A stretch of DNA of 64,000 nucleotides, from NCBI GenBank assembly GCA_030686995.1, contig CM060693.1, positions 110,944,228 through 111,008,227 of the forward strand, given 5' to 3'. Below the pieces are notes generated by a model. The model saw only the letters and a program-made list of their open reading frames with translations, had not been told where the DNA came from and did not search any database. Origin of the DNA: Artemisia argyi (taxonomy: Eukaryota > Streptophyta > Magnoliopsida > Asterales > Asteraceae). Below are positions 33,501 to 45,440 of the stretch, piece after piece (the stretch's first letter is position 1; each line of letters opens with the position of its first letter). The position numbers were made by a program, and so were the translations under genes.

Positions 33501-36500
33501 ACATAAGATTTTGTATTTGGAAACCGTTTTGAATTTGGTTCCATTGGGTTAGGGGTAAAATCCATATCACACTCATAGAATGTTTCTACATGTTCAATTT
33601 GAACAACTCTCAATTTTCCATCCTGGAAAATGAATTCTCTACCCGTTGGTTTCCATACACAATACTTAAGATAGTTCCTAGGCATTCGGCTACTAGTGGT
33701 AGACCTAAAGTGTGCAACTAATATTTCAATAGATATATATCTAGCACTAGTTCCTTTTGGAACGTTCTTCTGTTCAGGTGTAACATTTACATTCTTAGAA
33801 ACACATTCATCATGAACATCATTAATTAAACATTTCTTGCATATCAAACAAACAGAGTCATTACATGCATTAGAACCAGTACTCTCGACATTACATTCAG
33901 ATGAAACATGCCTTTTATTACAAAGCGATAAATTCCTAGGGTGTGCTTCTACTTCTTCAACTTTATTCTTGCTACTACTCGTAGAGGCAGGCGAGACTCT
34001 ATAGTTCCTTGTATTGCTCCTAGGCTTTAGTCTGCTGCTCCTAGAGGTGCTTTCTAATCCAGTAGAAGGTAAGGCACACACATTAGGATTTATATTGTTG
34101 TCCTGAGAAGTTGATGTAGCATTCCTAGACTCTTTAGAATTATCTTTTATGCTCTTGTCGTTTGTTCCATATGTTTTAGATGTGGAGGCAGATGCAATAG
34201 TGGGACTAATCCTATAAAGGCCAGGTGCTATCACTTTTGATGTTTCAACAACCGCTTTTCCTTTATCAACAATCTTTTCATTTTCACTTTACTTGGGCAA
34301 GGGTGCTGAAGTGACTGGTTTTGTCAAATCCTTTTTCTCAACAACTTTTAGAGCAAACCGTGAAATTGATATTTTTGGTTTTTGAACCGTGTTTGAAACA
34401 TTTGGTTTCTCTGAAGTCGATGGTTTTGCAAACTTAGTTTCCTCACCCTTCCCTTTTTGATTTTCAAGCTGAGCCCTCAAAAGATCATTTTTCTCTTTCA
34501 TGTTCTTGAAGGCATGCTCATACGACAGTTTGTCATATTTGCATTCTTCTCTTTTTCGATCAAGTTGTTTAAAACATGACACATTTTCTTTTTCAAGCTT
34601 TATAAGAGCATTTTCATATTTGGAAACAATTTCATAGGTCTCAACTCTTAGTCGTTCATCGTCTTGAATAGAATATGTTTGTAAAATGATGGACATAATA
34701 TCAGTAGACAGAACTGCTTCGAAGAGAGAATCATTTAAGTTTTCCAAAACATTCATTTGCTCAAAAGATTCATTAGCCTTCTTTATCAGGGATTTGTGAT
34801 CCTTGACGAAGTCAGCTGTTTCTTTCAAAAATGCTTGTTCAAAATGAATTGCTCGAGCATGGATGCTATTAATTTAAGGAGCAAATTTACTTTCAAGAAT
34901 CTTTTTAAGCTATAAATGAACTGTGGAATTCCAATTGATCTCACTTAGTCTCGTTTTAGACTCTAAAGTCGCTTTAAGTTCCCAAGTCTGGTTTTAAGAT
35001 CATCAAGATATACCCTTGCAGCACTTGTGTTAAAAGTGTTGTTTGAGGACATCTGTTCCATGTTTGAAAGCGATTTGGATGCAACTACCTTTTTAGAAAC
35101 TATTTTTGAGAATGGTCGTTTTATGGAAAACACTGATGGTTCTTTTTGTGGAACAAAAGTAATTCAAGAACGTTTGTTCCATTTGTTGTAATCAATGGGT
35201 TTCAAATCCTTTTGTTTCATTTTAGTAATGCTCTCTTCGACAAGTTCCATCGTTTGCACAAAATCCCGAACGATGGGAGGATTATGTTTGGTGTAAATAA
35301 TATTACCATTATACAAAACATTATGTTCTTCCTGAGCTTTCTTGAGATTGCAAGGAGTTTTGTTACCAAGAGCCATTTTATGTTTCGTATGGTAAATCGG
35401 ATTAGTTTGATTAGAGATCATATGCATTGTTTGACTTGACTGACCCGACTTAACCACTAAGTCTTCTAATTTTTTGATCATATCTTCTTTCTTTGCAAAG
35501 TCATTTATCAACTCATCCCTTTCTTTTTCAAGATTGGTGTAAGCTGATTTTTGTTTTGAAAGTTGGTTTGTTAACTCAGAAATTTCTTGTTTCAAAGAAT
35601 TAACGATTTTTGTTGAACTAATTTCGACAGTATCAAATTTGTTTTGCAATTCCCTATCTTTAACAAGTAACTTCTTATAACTAATTTCAAATTTTGACTC
35701 GCTCTTTTTTTCAATTTGAAAACTTTTTTAATTTTCCTTGTATCTCTCAAGCTCAGTGGTCAATTTCTCATTCGCGGCCTTAACTTCACGATTGACCTTT
35801 TTAACTTTCTCGATTTCAATACCACAATTGTTCAATACTGATTCAAATAAAGCACGTGTGTCCTCATCATTCTCAGCATGCTATGAAACAAAGCCTCCAT
35901 TATAATTCACATCTGGAGTTGCTGAAGGAGTATTGCTACTACTTGGCGTATCCAGATATGTATCATAAGTGGGTGCTAGCTTCTCAGAATGCTGTTCCTC
36001 ATGAGGAGACATATCAAATATATCATTATTATCACATGTGTTGAAGTTTGATACCTTAGATGGTGCATTGGTGACATAAACATGAAATGTGTCAGAGTCC
36101 GTGTCATACTTAGCTTCCTGAAGATTTAGCATGAACATGCAATTCACATTGATATCCTCTTTGTCTTCCATGTCATCCATAAGAGCCATAAAATCATGTT
36201 CCTCTGCATTCAACTGAAACCCTGCCTTTTCTTTCTGTGCCAACAGCAATGCTTTCTGCAAATACTCTGGATCTTTCTTGTTTGGCTTAGTAGGACAGTT
36301 CCTTGCCATATGACCTACACCCTGGCAGTTGAAACACTTTACCGGATTTCCCTGATTCACATTTCCATAATTGCCAACAACTGGAGCTGCCACATTCCTA
36401 TTCTGATTACCCATTGCCTGATTTCCAACATTCTGACCCCTCTGATTTCCAGCAAACTGACCCATCTGATTCCCTGCATACTGACCATACTAATTCCCTG

Positions 36501-37679
36501 CATATTGACCCAACTGATTTTGCATATTTTGATTACCCATGTGAAATCCAGTAGCATATCCTTGCTGATTCCCTATAACTCCGACCATTTGGCCTCCATT
36601 GCCCATATTGAAACTCGGCTGAGCAATCTGCTTGTTACGAGTGTTCGATGAAATCCTTTGGTTGTTGTTAGTTGGTGTAGAATAGCGTCCTTGGAATGCC
36701 TTTGTCAGAAAAGCAAACACTTGAGTCAAGGCTGAAGTAGCTTCATCATTGTCAGTGAATTCTGGTTCTTGGAGTTGTGGGTATTGTTGTTGTGGAATAA
36801 CATGTTGCTGTTGTTGTGGGTAGAATTGCTATTGGTAGACAGGTGTTGGTTGTTGAATGTATGACGGTTGCATGTAGTTGTGAGTGGAAGATGATGATGG
36901 TTGTTGTGTGTTCACTGGTAAAGGTGTTGGTGTATTAGCCATTAATGCTAGAGGATCATGCTTTTTAGCAAGTAATTCAGCCCTTACTTCATTAGCTTCA
37001 TCTTGATTTTGCTTCAAGAAGTCGTACAACTGATCATAAGTCACTTCATGCAAATTCTTTGTCTGATAAACAATATCAGTATCTTCCCCATTCTGGTTGT
37101 AACTCATTCAGAAAATTGGTGTTGTTAGCAATATTTGTCTGGCTGATGTTGTGTCTCGATAAATCATTCATGATCTTACAGAACCTGTGGTAGTACGACT
37201 CTATGGATTCACCAGGAATTGAAGTAAACTTGCGAAGTTCGTTAAGCAATTGTGTTTCCATTTCCTGTTTCCCGATATCTGTCCCATACATTAACCTCTT
37301 GACTCTTTCCCAGACTGCATGAGCACTTACTTCACTATCAACAGTCGCATAAGTAGTTTCAAGTAAACCAAGAACCACGAGATGAAATGCCTGATCATCA
37401 GTTGCAATCTGTTGTCTGTCTTCCTCAGTGTACTCAGTCTCATTCTGATCTCTGTAGTATGGTTGTACTGGGGGGGGGGGTTCCATTTGGATCACCAGGG
37501 TCTAGTACTTGTCTTGGTTTGAAGGGTCCTTCTACAATGGATTCGATAAGAAGTTTTCCATTTGGTTTGCTCTTAAGATAGCGCATCATACGACTAGCCC
37601 ATTGTGAGTATCCACCCTTTGACAGCATGGGAGGTCGGTTTTCGGCACCGGCAGCATGAATATCTTGTTGAGTTTCCAT
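33501..37679 (-). pseudogene. Copia-2 gag and gag-protease linker, decayed
   Basis: The start ATG is at 37679 (METQQDIHAAGAENRPPML). A GYSQWASRMMRYLKS motif follows, then the capsid-like domain with IESYYHRFCKIMNDL (37076-37495). Next come a Gln/Asn/Gly-rich region, a CCHC zinc knuckle CFNCQGVGHMARNC (36285-36330), and long Lys/Glu coiled-coil segments (35649-34289). Breaks: a run of 11 C (sense) at 37470-37480 shifts the frame, a TAG interrupts the Gln-rich region near 36827, and another TAG lies near 36487. The N-terminal 1.5 kb is part of the tandem unit. Confidence 0.92.
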
Positions 37680-38589
37680 GGACTCAATTCTAAGTGAAAA
37701 GTTGTTCTGAGGATCTTTTGAAAGATAAAAAAAAGTTGTTGTTGTAGATTAGATGTTTTGGTGAATTTGAAAATTCGTTCTCGGTTGATCTTAATGATTT
37801 TGTATTTTCCCTCTGAAAATTTTCTCGCCCAAAATTTGGAAATCACTATGAAATACAATTCTAAAGTTACCAGAAAAATTTGAGTTTTAGAAATTTTGAC
37901 GCCAAATTTTACCGAAAAAATTTGAATTTTGGCCTAAAAATTTGAATTTTTGGTCAAACTTTTCAAAGTTATACCAAAATTTGAATCTCGCGTAAAAATT
38001 GATCGTTTAGTTTCCCTTAGATAATAAATTTTACTCAAATTTTTTGAATCTCACAATTTTTTTTTGCTTGCTTATTCGATAACACTAGTATAGGGCTTAC
38101 TCGATATACTTAACTAGTGGGGTAACTCTATACAATCCGTTACTTGGTAACACAAGAGCTTACTCGATATAATAGGGTCTAACTCGGTAAGGTTCTTGTA
38201 ACTCGATAATATCATGTAACTCGATAAGATCTTGTAGCTCGATACAGTATATGCTTACTCGATAAGAAGAAATGAATCGAGTATAGTTTCCCCTAGGTAG
38301 TGAACTATAGAAGACCTTCCTCGATAAACGATAAGGTTAATTAGCTAACTCGCTAACGTGGCTAACACTCCAAAATAATTAACTCGATACAAAGTATAGC
38401 TAACTCGGTATACTACTTTCACTAACTCGATAAACAGAAGGACTAACTCGATACTCCAAAGTTTTCGCTAAACCTAACTCGGTAAAAGCCAATCTAACTC
38501 AATAAGACGCCGATGAACAGTACCCAGATTCTTAAAAAATCTGATTTTTCACCAAAAAAACGATCTAAAACAACCTAAAATTATCCCTA
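37680..38589 (-). other. Copia-2 untranslated leader, unit A
   Basis: About 910 bp between PBS and gag ATG. The PBS-proximal half (38075-38520) contains at least fifteen copies of ACTCGATA or one-base variants; the gag-proximal half is AT-rich with AAATTTGAATTTT-type blocks. No ORF. Confidence 0.85.
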
Positions 38590-38604
38590 GGCGATTGATA
38601 CCAC
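38590..38604 (-). other. Copia-2 primer binding site, unit A
   Basis: The minus strand reads TGGTATCAATCGCC right after the LTR end. Its first eight bases match the initiator Met tRNA end. Repeated in units B (about 41849-41863) and C (about 45140-45154). Confidence 0.8.
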
Positions 38605-38605
38605 T

Positions 38606-38890
38606 TGTAGGACCATAGAAAAACCTTAAACACTAAAGAATGAAGCATAAATCAAGAGAGAGAAAGTAAGTAGAAAGAGAGTGGGTAGAACTCCTAGTGT
38701 GTGAAATAATGAGACAATGTTATTACCAAGAGCACCAAACTCTTCCATGAGGATTACAAAAGTATTTATAGTGGTTGTCTAGGGCTTCACATATCTTAGA
38801 CATTATTACATAACTAGCCCTTAGACTTTATAAAATCATGTAAACATTAGTAAAACTTCATCATAATAATATTCTAAAGCAACCTATTAC
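38606..38890 (-). repeat. Copia-2 5' LTR, truncated, unit A
   Basis: Matches the 3' LTR to AACCTATTAC, then switches to gypsy LTR sequence. The same truncation point occurs in units B and C, so the deletion came before the triplication. Confidence 0.92.
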
Positions 38891-39389
38891 CAAGCCCAAT
38901 GGTCCTTGTGTTAAAATTACAACCAAAAAGATCCTTAATTATTTTAAGTCAAAATCCAATACAACAAATAAACCACACCCTGATCCAATCCACCTAATAC
39001 CAAGCCCAATCCCTAAAGCCCAAAATCAAAACCCGTTTTGATAATACCGGTCAAACAACTGGTCAAACCCACCTTTCCCTCTTCTCCTTCACTGAGCCAA
39101 AACCACCATGGTATTCCACCCCACTTGCCCAACTCCACCAACCACCTATCACCTCCATCACCCCTACCTGTCCCCTACACCTCACCCAAGCATTAAATGC
39201 TCCCACCTGCAACAAACCTGCCAATTGCCCTTATCTAACTTTCCCGCCAAAATGATTTAAAGGTTAAGATCAAATGGCAGCCATCCAACGGCTAAAAAGA
39301 AGTGGGAAAGTTACAGAGAACTAGTGGAAGCCCTGAATGTCAATAAAAATGAGGAGAGAAACATCAGTGAAAGAGTATTAGTTAATTAG

Positions 39390-40940
39390 ATTTAGCATGA
39401 ACATGCAATTCACATTGATATCCTCTCTGTCTTCCATGTCATCCATAAGAGCCATAAAATCATGTTCCTCTGCATTCAACTGAAACCCTGCCTTTTCTTT
39501 CCGTGCCAACAGCAATGCTTTCTGCAAATACTCTGGATCTTTCTTGTTTGGCTTAGTAGGACAGTTCCTTGCCATATGACCTACACCCTGGCAGTTAAAA
39601 CACTTTACCGGATTTCCCTGATTCACATTTCCATAATTCCCAACAACTGGAGCTGCCACATTCCTATTCTGATTACCCATTGCCTGATTTCCAACATTCT
39701 GACCCCTCTGATTTCCACCAAACTGACCCATCTGATTCCCTGCATACTGACCATACTAATTCCCTGCATATTGACCCAACTGATTTTGCATATTTTGATT
39801 ACCCATGTGAAATCCAGTAGCATATCCTTGCTGATTCCCTATAACTCCAACCATTTGGCCTCCATTGCCCATATTGAAACTCGGCTGAGCAATCTGCTTG
39901 TTGCGAGTGTTCGATGAAATCCTTTGGTTGTTGTTAGTTGGTGTAGAATAACGTCCTTGGAATGCCTTTTTCAGAAAAGCAAACGCTTGAGTCAAGGCTG
40001 AAGTAGCTTCATCATTGTCAGTGAATTCTGGTTCTTGGAGTCGTGGGTATTGTTGTTGTGGAATAACATGTTGTTGTTGTTGTGGGTAGAATTGCTATTG
40101 GTAGACAGGTGTTGGTTGTTGAATGTATGATGGTTGCATGTAGTTGTGAGTGGAAGATGAGGATGGTTGTTGTGTGTTCACTGGTAAAGGTGTTGGTGTA
40201 TTAGCCATTAATGCTAGAGGATCATGCTTTTTAGCAAGTAATTCAGCCGTTACTTCATTAGCTTCATCTTGATTTTGCTTTAAAAAGTCGTACAACTGAT
40301 CATAAGTCATTTCATGCAAATTCTTTGTCTGATAAACAATATCAGTATCTTCCCCATTCTGGTTGTAACTCATTCAGAAAATTGGTGTTGTTAGCAATAT
40401 TTGTCTGACTGATGTTGTGTCTCGATAAATCATTCATGATCTTACAGAACCTGTGGTAGTACGACTCTATGGATTCACCAGGAATTGAAGTAAACTTGCG
40501 AAGTTCCTTATGCAATTGTGTTTCCATTTCCTGTTTCCCGAAGTCTGTCCCATACATTAACCTCTTGACTCTTTCCCAGACTGCATGAGCACTTACTTCA
40601 CTATCAACAGTCGCATAAGTAGTTTCAAGTAAACCAAGAACCACGAGATGAAACGCCTGATCATCAGTTGCAATCTGTTGTCTGTCTTCCTCAGAGTACT
40701 CAGTCTCATTCTGATCTCTGTAGTATGGTTGTACTGGGGGGTTCCATTTGGATCACCAGGGTCTAGTACTTGTCTTGGTTTGAAGGGTCCTTCCACAATG
40801 GATTTGATAAGAAGTTTTCCATTTGGTTTGCTCTTAAGATAGCGCATCATACGACTAGCCCATTGTGAGTATCCACCCTTTGACAGCATGGGAGGTCGGT
40901 TTTTGGCACCGGCAGCGTGAATATCTTGTTGAGTTGCCAT
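39390..40940 (-). pseudogene. Copia-2 gag N-terminal copy, unit B
   Basis: Same domain order as the unit A gag from its start to just past the zinc knuckle (CFNCQGVGHMARNC). The reading frame is broken by a 6-C run, a TAG in the Gln-rich region (about 40094) and a TAG at about 39755. It ends in LTR-derived sequence at 39390, so the coiled-coil part is missing. Confidence 0.92.
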
Positions 40941-41864
40941 GGACTCAATTCTAAGTGAAAAGTTGTTTTGAGGATCTTTTGAAAGATAAAAAAGATTGTT
41001 GTTGTAGATTAGATGTTTTGGTGAATTTGAAAATTCGTTCTCGGTTGATCTTAATGATTTCGTATTTTCCCTCTGAAAATTTTCTCGCCCAAAATTTGGA
41101 AATCACTATGAAATGCAATTCTAAAGTTACCAGAAAAATTTGAGTTTTAGAAATTTTGACGCCAAATTTTACCGAAAAAATTTGAATTTTGGCCTAAAAA
41201 TTTGAATTTTTGGTCAAACTTTTCAAAGTTATACCAAAATTTGAATCTCGCGTAAAAATTGAACGTTTAGTTTCCCTTAGATAATAAATTTTACTCAAAT
41301 TTTTTGAATCTCGCCATTTTTTTTGCTTGCTTACTCGATAACACTAGTATAGGGCTTACTCGATATACTTAACTAGTGGGGTAACTCGATACAATCCGTT
41401 ACTTGGTAACACAAGAGCTTACTCGATATAATAGGGTCTAACTCGGTAAGGTTCTTGTAACTCGATAATATCATGTAACTCGATAAGATCTTGTAGCTCG
41501 ATACAGTATATGCTAACTCGATAAGAAGAAATGAATCGAGTATAGTTTCCCCTAGGTAGTGAACTATAGAAGACCTTCCTCGATAAACGATAAGGTTAAT
41601 TAGCTAACTCGCTAACATGGCTAACACTCCAAAATAATTAACTCGATACAAAGTATAGCTAACTCGGTATACTACTTTCACTAACTCGATAAACAGAAGG
41701 ACTAACTCGATACTCCAAAGTTTTCGCTAAACCTAACTCGGTAAAAGCCAATCTAACTCGATAACACGCCGATGAACAGTACCCAGATTCTTAAAAAATC
41801 TGATTTTTCACCCAAAAAATGATCTAAAACAACCTAAAATTATCCCTAGGCGATTGATACCACT

Positions 41865-42138
41865 TGTAGGACCATAGAACAACCTTAAACACTAAAGAAT
41901 GAAGCATAAATCAAGAGAGAGAAAGTAAGTGGGTAGAACTCCTAGTGTGTGAAATAATGAGACAATGTTATTACCAAGAGCACCAAACTCTTCCATGAGG
42001 ATTACAAGAGTATTTATAGTGGTTGTCTAGGGCTTCACATATCTTAGACATTATTACATAACTAGCCCTTAGACTTTATAAAATCATGTAAACATTAGTA
42101 AAACTTCATCATAATAATATTCTAAAGCAACCTATTAC
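41865..42138 (-). repeat. Copia-2 truncated LTR, unit B
   Basis: Same ends as in unit A but about 11 bp shorter, through loss of one AGAGAG block near 41930. Confidence 0.9.
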
Positions 42139-42637
42139 CAAGCCCAATGGTCCTTGTGTTAAAATTACAACCAAAAAGATCCTTAATTATTTTAAGTTGA
42201 AATCCAATCCAACAAATAAACCACACCCTAATCCAATCCACCTAATACCAAGCCCAATCCCTAAAGCCCAAAATCAAAACCCGTTTTGATAATATCGGTC
42301 AAACAACTGGTCAAACCCACCTTTCCCTCTTCTCCTTCACTGAGCCAAAACCACCATGGTATTCCACCCCACTTGCCCAACTCCACCAACCACCTATCAC
42401 CTCCATCACCCCTACCTGTCCCCTACACCTCACCCAAGCATTAATTGCTCCCACTTGCAACAAACCTGCCAATTGCCCTTATCTAACTTTCCCGCCAAAA
42501 TGATTTAAAGGTTAGGATCAAATGGCAGCCATCCAACGGCTAAAAAGAAGTGGGAAAGTTATAGAGGACTAGTGGAAGCCCAGAATGTCAATAAGAATGA
42601 GGAGAGAAACATCAATGAAGGAGTATTAGTTAATTAG

Positions 42638-44187
42638 ATTTAGCATGAACATGCAATTCACATTGATATCCTCTCTGTCTTCCATGTCATCCATAAGAGC
42701 CATAAAATCATGTTCCTCTGCATTCAACTGAAACCCTGCCTTTTCTTTCTGTGCCAACAGCAATGCTTTCTGCAAATACTCTGGATCTTTCTTGTTTGGC
42801 TTAGTAGGACAGTTCCTTGACATATGACCTACACCCTGCAGTTGAAACACTTTACCGGATTTCCCTGATTCACATTTCCATAATTCCCAACAACTGGAGC
42901 TGCCACATTCCTATTATGATTACCCATTGCCTGATTTCCAACATTCTGACCCCTCTGATTTCCAGCAAACTGACCCATCTGATTCCCTGCATACTGACCA
43001 TACTAATTCCCTGCATATTGACCCAACTGATTTTGCATATTTTGATTACCCATGTGAAATCCAGTAGCATATCCTTGCTGATTCCCTATAACTCCAACCA
43101 TTTGGCCTCCATTGCCCATATTGAAACTCGGCTGAGCAATCTGCTTGTTGCGAGTGTTCGATGAAATCCTTTGGTTGTTGTTAGTTGGTGTAGAATAGCG
43201 TCCTTGGAATGCCTTTTTCAGAAAAGCAAACGCTTGAGTCAAGGCTGAAGTAGCTTCATCATTGTCAGTGAATTCTGGTTATTGGAGTTGTGGGTATTGT
43301 TGTTGTGGAATAACATGTTGTTGTTGTTGTGGGTAGAATTGCTGTTGGTAGACAGGTATTAGTTGTTGAATGTATGATGGTTGCATGTAGTTGTGAGTGG
43401 AAGATGATGATGGTTGTTGTGTGTTCACTGGTAAAGGTGTTGGTGTATTAGCCATTAATGCTAGAGGATCATGCTTTTTAGCAAGTAATTCAGCCCTTAC
43501 TTCATTAGCTTCATCTTGATTTTGCTTCAAGAAGTCGTACAACTGATCATAAGTCACTTCATGCAAATTCTTTGTCTGATAAACAATATCAGTATCTTCC
43601 CCATTCTGGTTGTAACTCATTCAGAAAATTGGTGTTGTTAGCAATATTTGTCTGACTGATGTTGTGTCTCGATAAATCATTCATGATCTTACAGAACCTG
43701 TGGTAGTACGACTCTATGGATTCACCAGGAATTGAAGTAAACTTGTGAAGTTCCTTAAGCAATTGTGTTTCCATTTCCTGTTTCCCGATGTCTGTCCCAT
43801 ACATTAACCTCTTGACTCTTTCCCAGACTGTATGAGCACTTACTTCACTATCAACAGTCGCATAAGTAGTTTCAAGTAAACCAAGAACCACGAGATGAAA
43901 TGCCTGATCATCAGTTGCAATCTGTTGTCTGTCTTCCTCAGTGTACTCAGTCTCATTCTGATCTCTGTAGTATGGTTGTACTGGGGGGTTCCATTTGGAT
44001 CACCAGGGTCTAGTACTTGTCTTGGTTTGAATGGTCCTTCCACAATGGATTTGATAAGAAGTTTTCCATTTGGTTTGCTCTTAAGATAGCGCATCGTACG
44101 ACTAGCCCATTGTGAGTATCCACCCTTTGACAGCATGAGAGGTCGGTTTTTGGCACCGGCAGCATGAATATCTTGTTGAGTTGCCAT
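42638..44187 (-). pseudogene. Copia-2 gag N-terminal copy, unit C
   Basis: As unit B, but the codon that is TAG in A and B near the Gln-rich region is an intact Gln codon here, so the 43279-43620 frame is longer (113 codons). The zinc knuckle is disrupted by a one-base loss near 42838. The frame also breaks at a 6-C run, and the shared TAG near 43002 remains. Confidence 0.92.
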
Positions 44188-44564
44188 GGACTCAATTCTA
44201 AGTGAAAAGTTGTTTTAAGGATCTTTTGAAAGATAAAAAAGGTTGTTGTTGTAGATTAGATGTTTTGGTGAATTTGAAAATTCGTTCTCGGTTGATCTTA
44301 ATGATTTCGTATTTTCCCTCTGAAAATTTTCTCGCCCAAAATTTGGAAATCACTATGAAATGCAATTCTAAAGTTACCAGAAACATTTGAGTTTTAGAAA
44401 TTTTGACGCCAAATTTTACCGAAAAAATTGGAATTTTGGCCTAAAAATTTGAATTTTTGGTCAAACTTTTCAAAGTTATACCAAAATTTGAATCTCGCGT
44501 AAAAATTGAACGTTTAGTTTCCCTTAGATAATAAATTTTACTCAAATTTTTTGAATCTCGCCAA

Positions 44565-44616
44565 TTTTTTTATTTATTTATTTTTTATTTATTTATTTTT
44601 ATTTATTTATTTTTTG
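44565..44616. repeat. (ATTT)n microsatellite in unit C leader
   Basis: ATTT/ATTTT units, present only in unit C. Units A and B have a short T-run at this site. Confidence 0.9.
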
Positions 44617-45155
44617 CTTGCTTACTCGATAACACTAGTATAGGGCTTACTCGATATACTTAACTAGTGGGGTAACTCGATACAATCCGTTACTTGGTAA
44701 CACAAGAGCTTACTCGATATAATAGGGTCTAACTCGGTAAGGTTCTTGTAACTCGATAATATCATGTAACTCGATAAGATCTTGTAGCTCGATACAGTAT
44801 ATGCTAACTCGATAAGAAGAAATGAATCGAGTATAGTTTCCCCTAGGTAGTGAACTATAGAAGACCTTACTAGATAAACGATAAGGTTAATTAGCTAACT
44901 CGCTAAAATGGCTAACACGCCAAAATAATTAACTCGATACAAAGTATAGCTAACTCGGTATACTACTTTCACTAACTCGATAAACAGAAGGACTAACTCG
45001 ATACTCCAAAGTTTTCGCTAAACCTAACTCGGTAAAAGCCAATCTAACTCAATAAGACGCCGATGAACAGTACCCAGATTCTTAAAAAATCTGATTTTTC
45101 ACCCAAAAAACAATCTAAAACAACCTAAAATTATCCCTAGGCGATTGATACCACT

Positions 45156-45440
45156 TATAGGACCATAGAACAACCTTAAACACTAAAGAATGAAGCAAAA
45201 ATCAAGAGAGAGAAAGTAAGTAGAGAGAGAGTGGGTAGAACTCCTAGTGTGTGAAATAATGAGACAATGTTATTACCAAGAGCACCAAACTCTTCCATGA
45301 TGATTACAAGAGTATTTATAGTGGTTGTCTAGGGCTTCACATATCTTAGAAATTATTACATAACTAGCCCTTAGACTTTATAAAATCATGTAAACATTAG
45401 TAAAACTTCATCATAATAATATTCTAAAGCAACCTATTAC
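45156..45440 (-). repeat. Copia-2 truncated LTR, unit C
   Basis: As in unit A, but its outer TGTAGG is TATAGG (plus strand). Confidence 0.9.

Larger units (their letters stand above)
27089..38890 (-). mobile_element. Copia-2: Ty1/copia element, first contiguous copy
   Basis: Oriented minus: 5' LTR at 38606-38890, PBS, leader, gag, protease, integrase, RT, RNase H, a 2.5-kb 3' non-coding region, PPT, and 3' LTR at 27089-27421. All coding domains are present but frames are broken. The 5' LTR lacks its first 40-odd bases, so no target duplication survives. It lies inside gypsy LTR-1. Its 5' end is then repeated twice more (39390-45440). Confidence 0.93.
36124..39389 (-). repeat. Tandem unit A (gag 5' part, leader, LTR, 499 bp of gypsy LTR)
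   Basis: The 3266-bp unit is followed head-to-tail by units B and C. In plus-strand order it holds the gag zinc-knuckle-to-start region, leader, PBS, truncated copia-2 LTR (38606-38890) and gypsy LTR sequence (38891-39389). Unit A is the one continuous with the rest of copia-2. Confidence 0.95.
39390..42637 (-). repeat. Tandem unit B
   Basis: 3248 bp. It begins with the gag fragment at the GTTAATTAG/ATTTAGC junction, has its gag ATG at 40940 (MATQQDIH), its truncated LTR at 41865-42138 and gypsy LTR sequence at 42139-42637. It shares many variants with unit C against A, but the TAG in the Gln-rich region with A. Confidence 0.95.

Noticed and set aside
36196..36651. 151-codon plus-strand frame repeated in units B and C
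   Set aside because: Antisense shadow of the copia-2 gag Asn/Gln/Gly-rich region.
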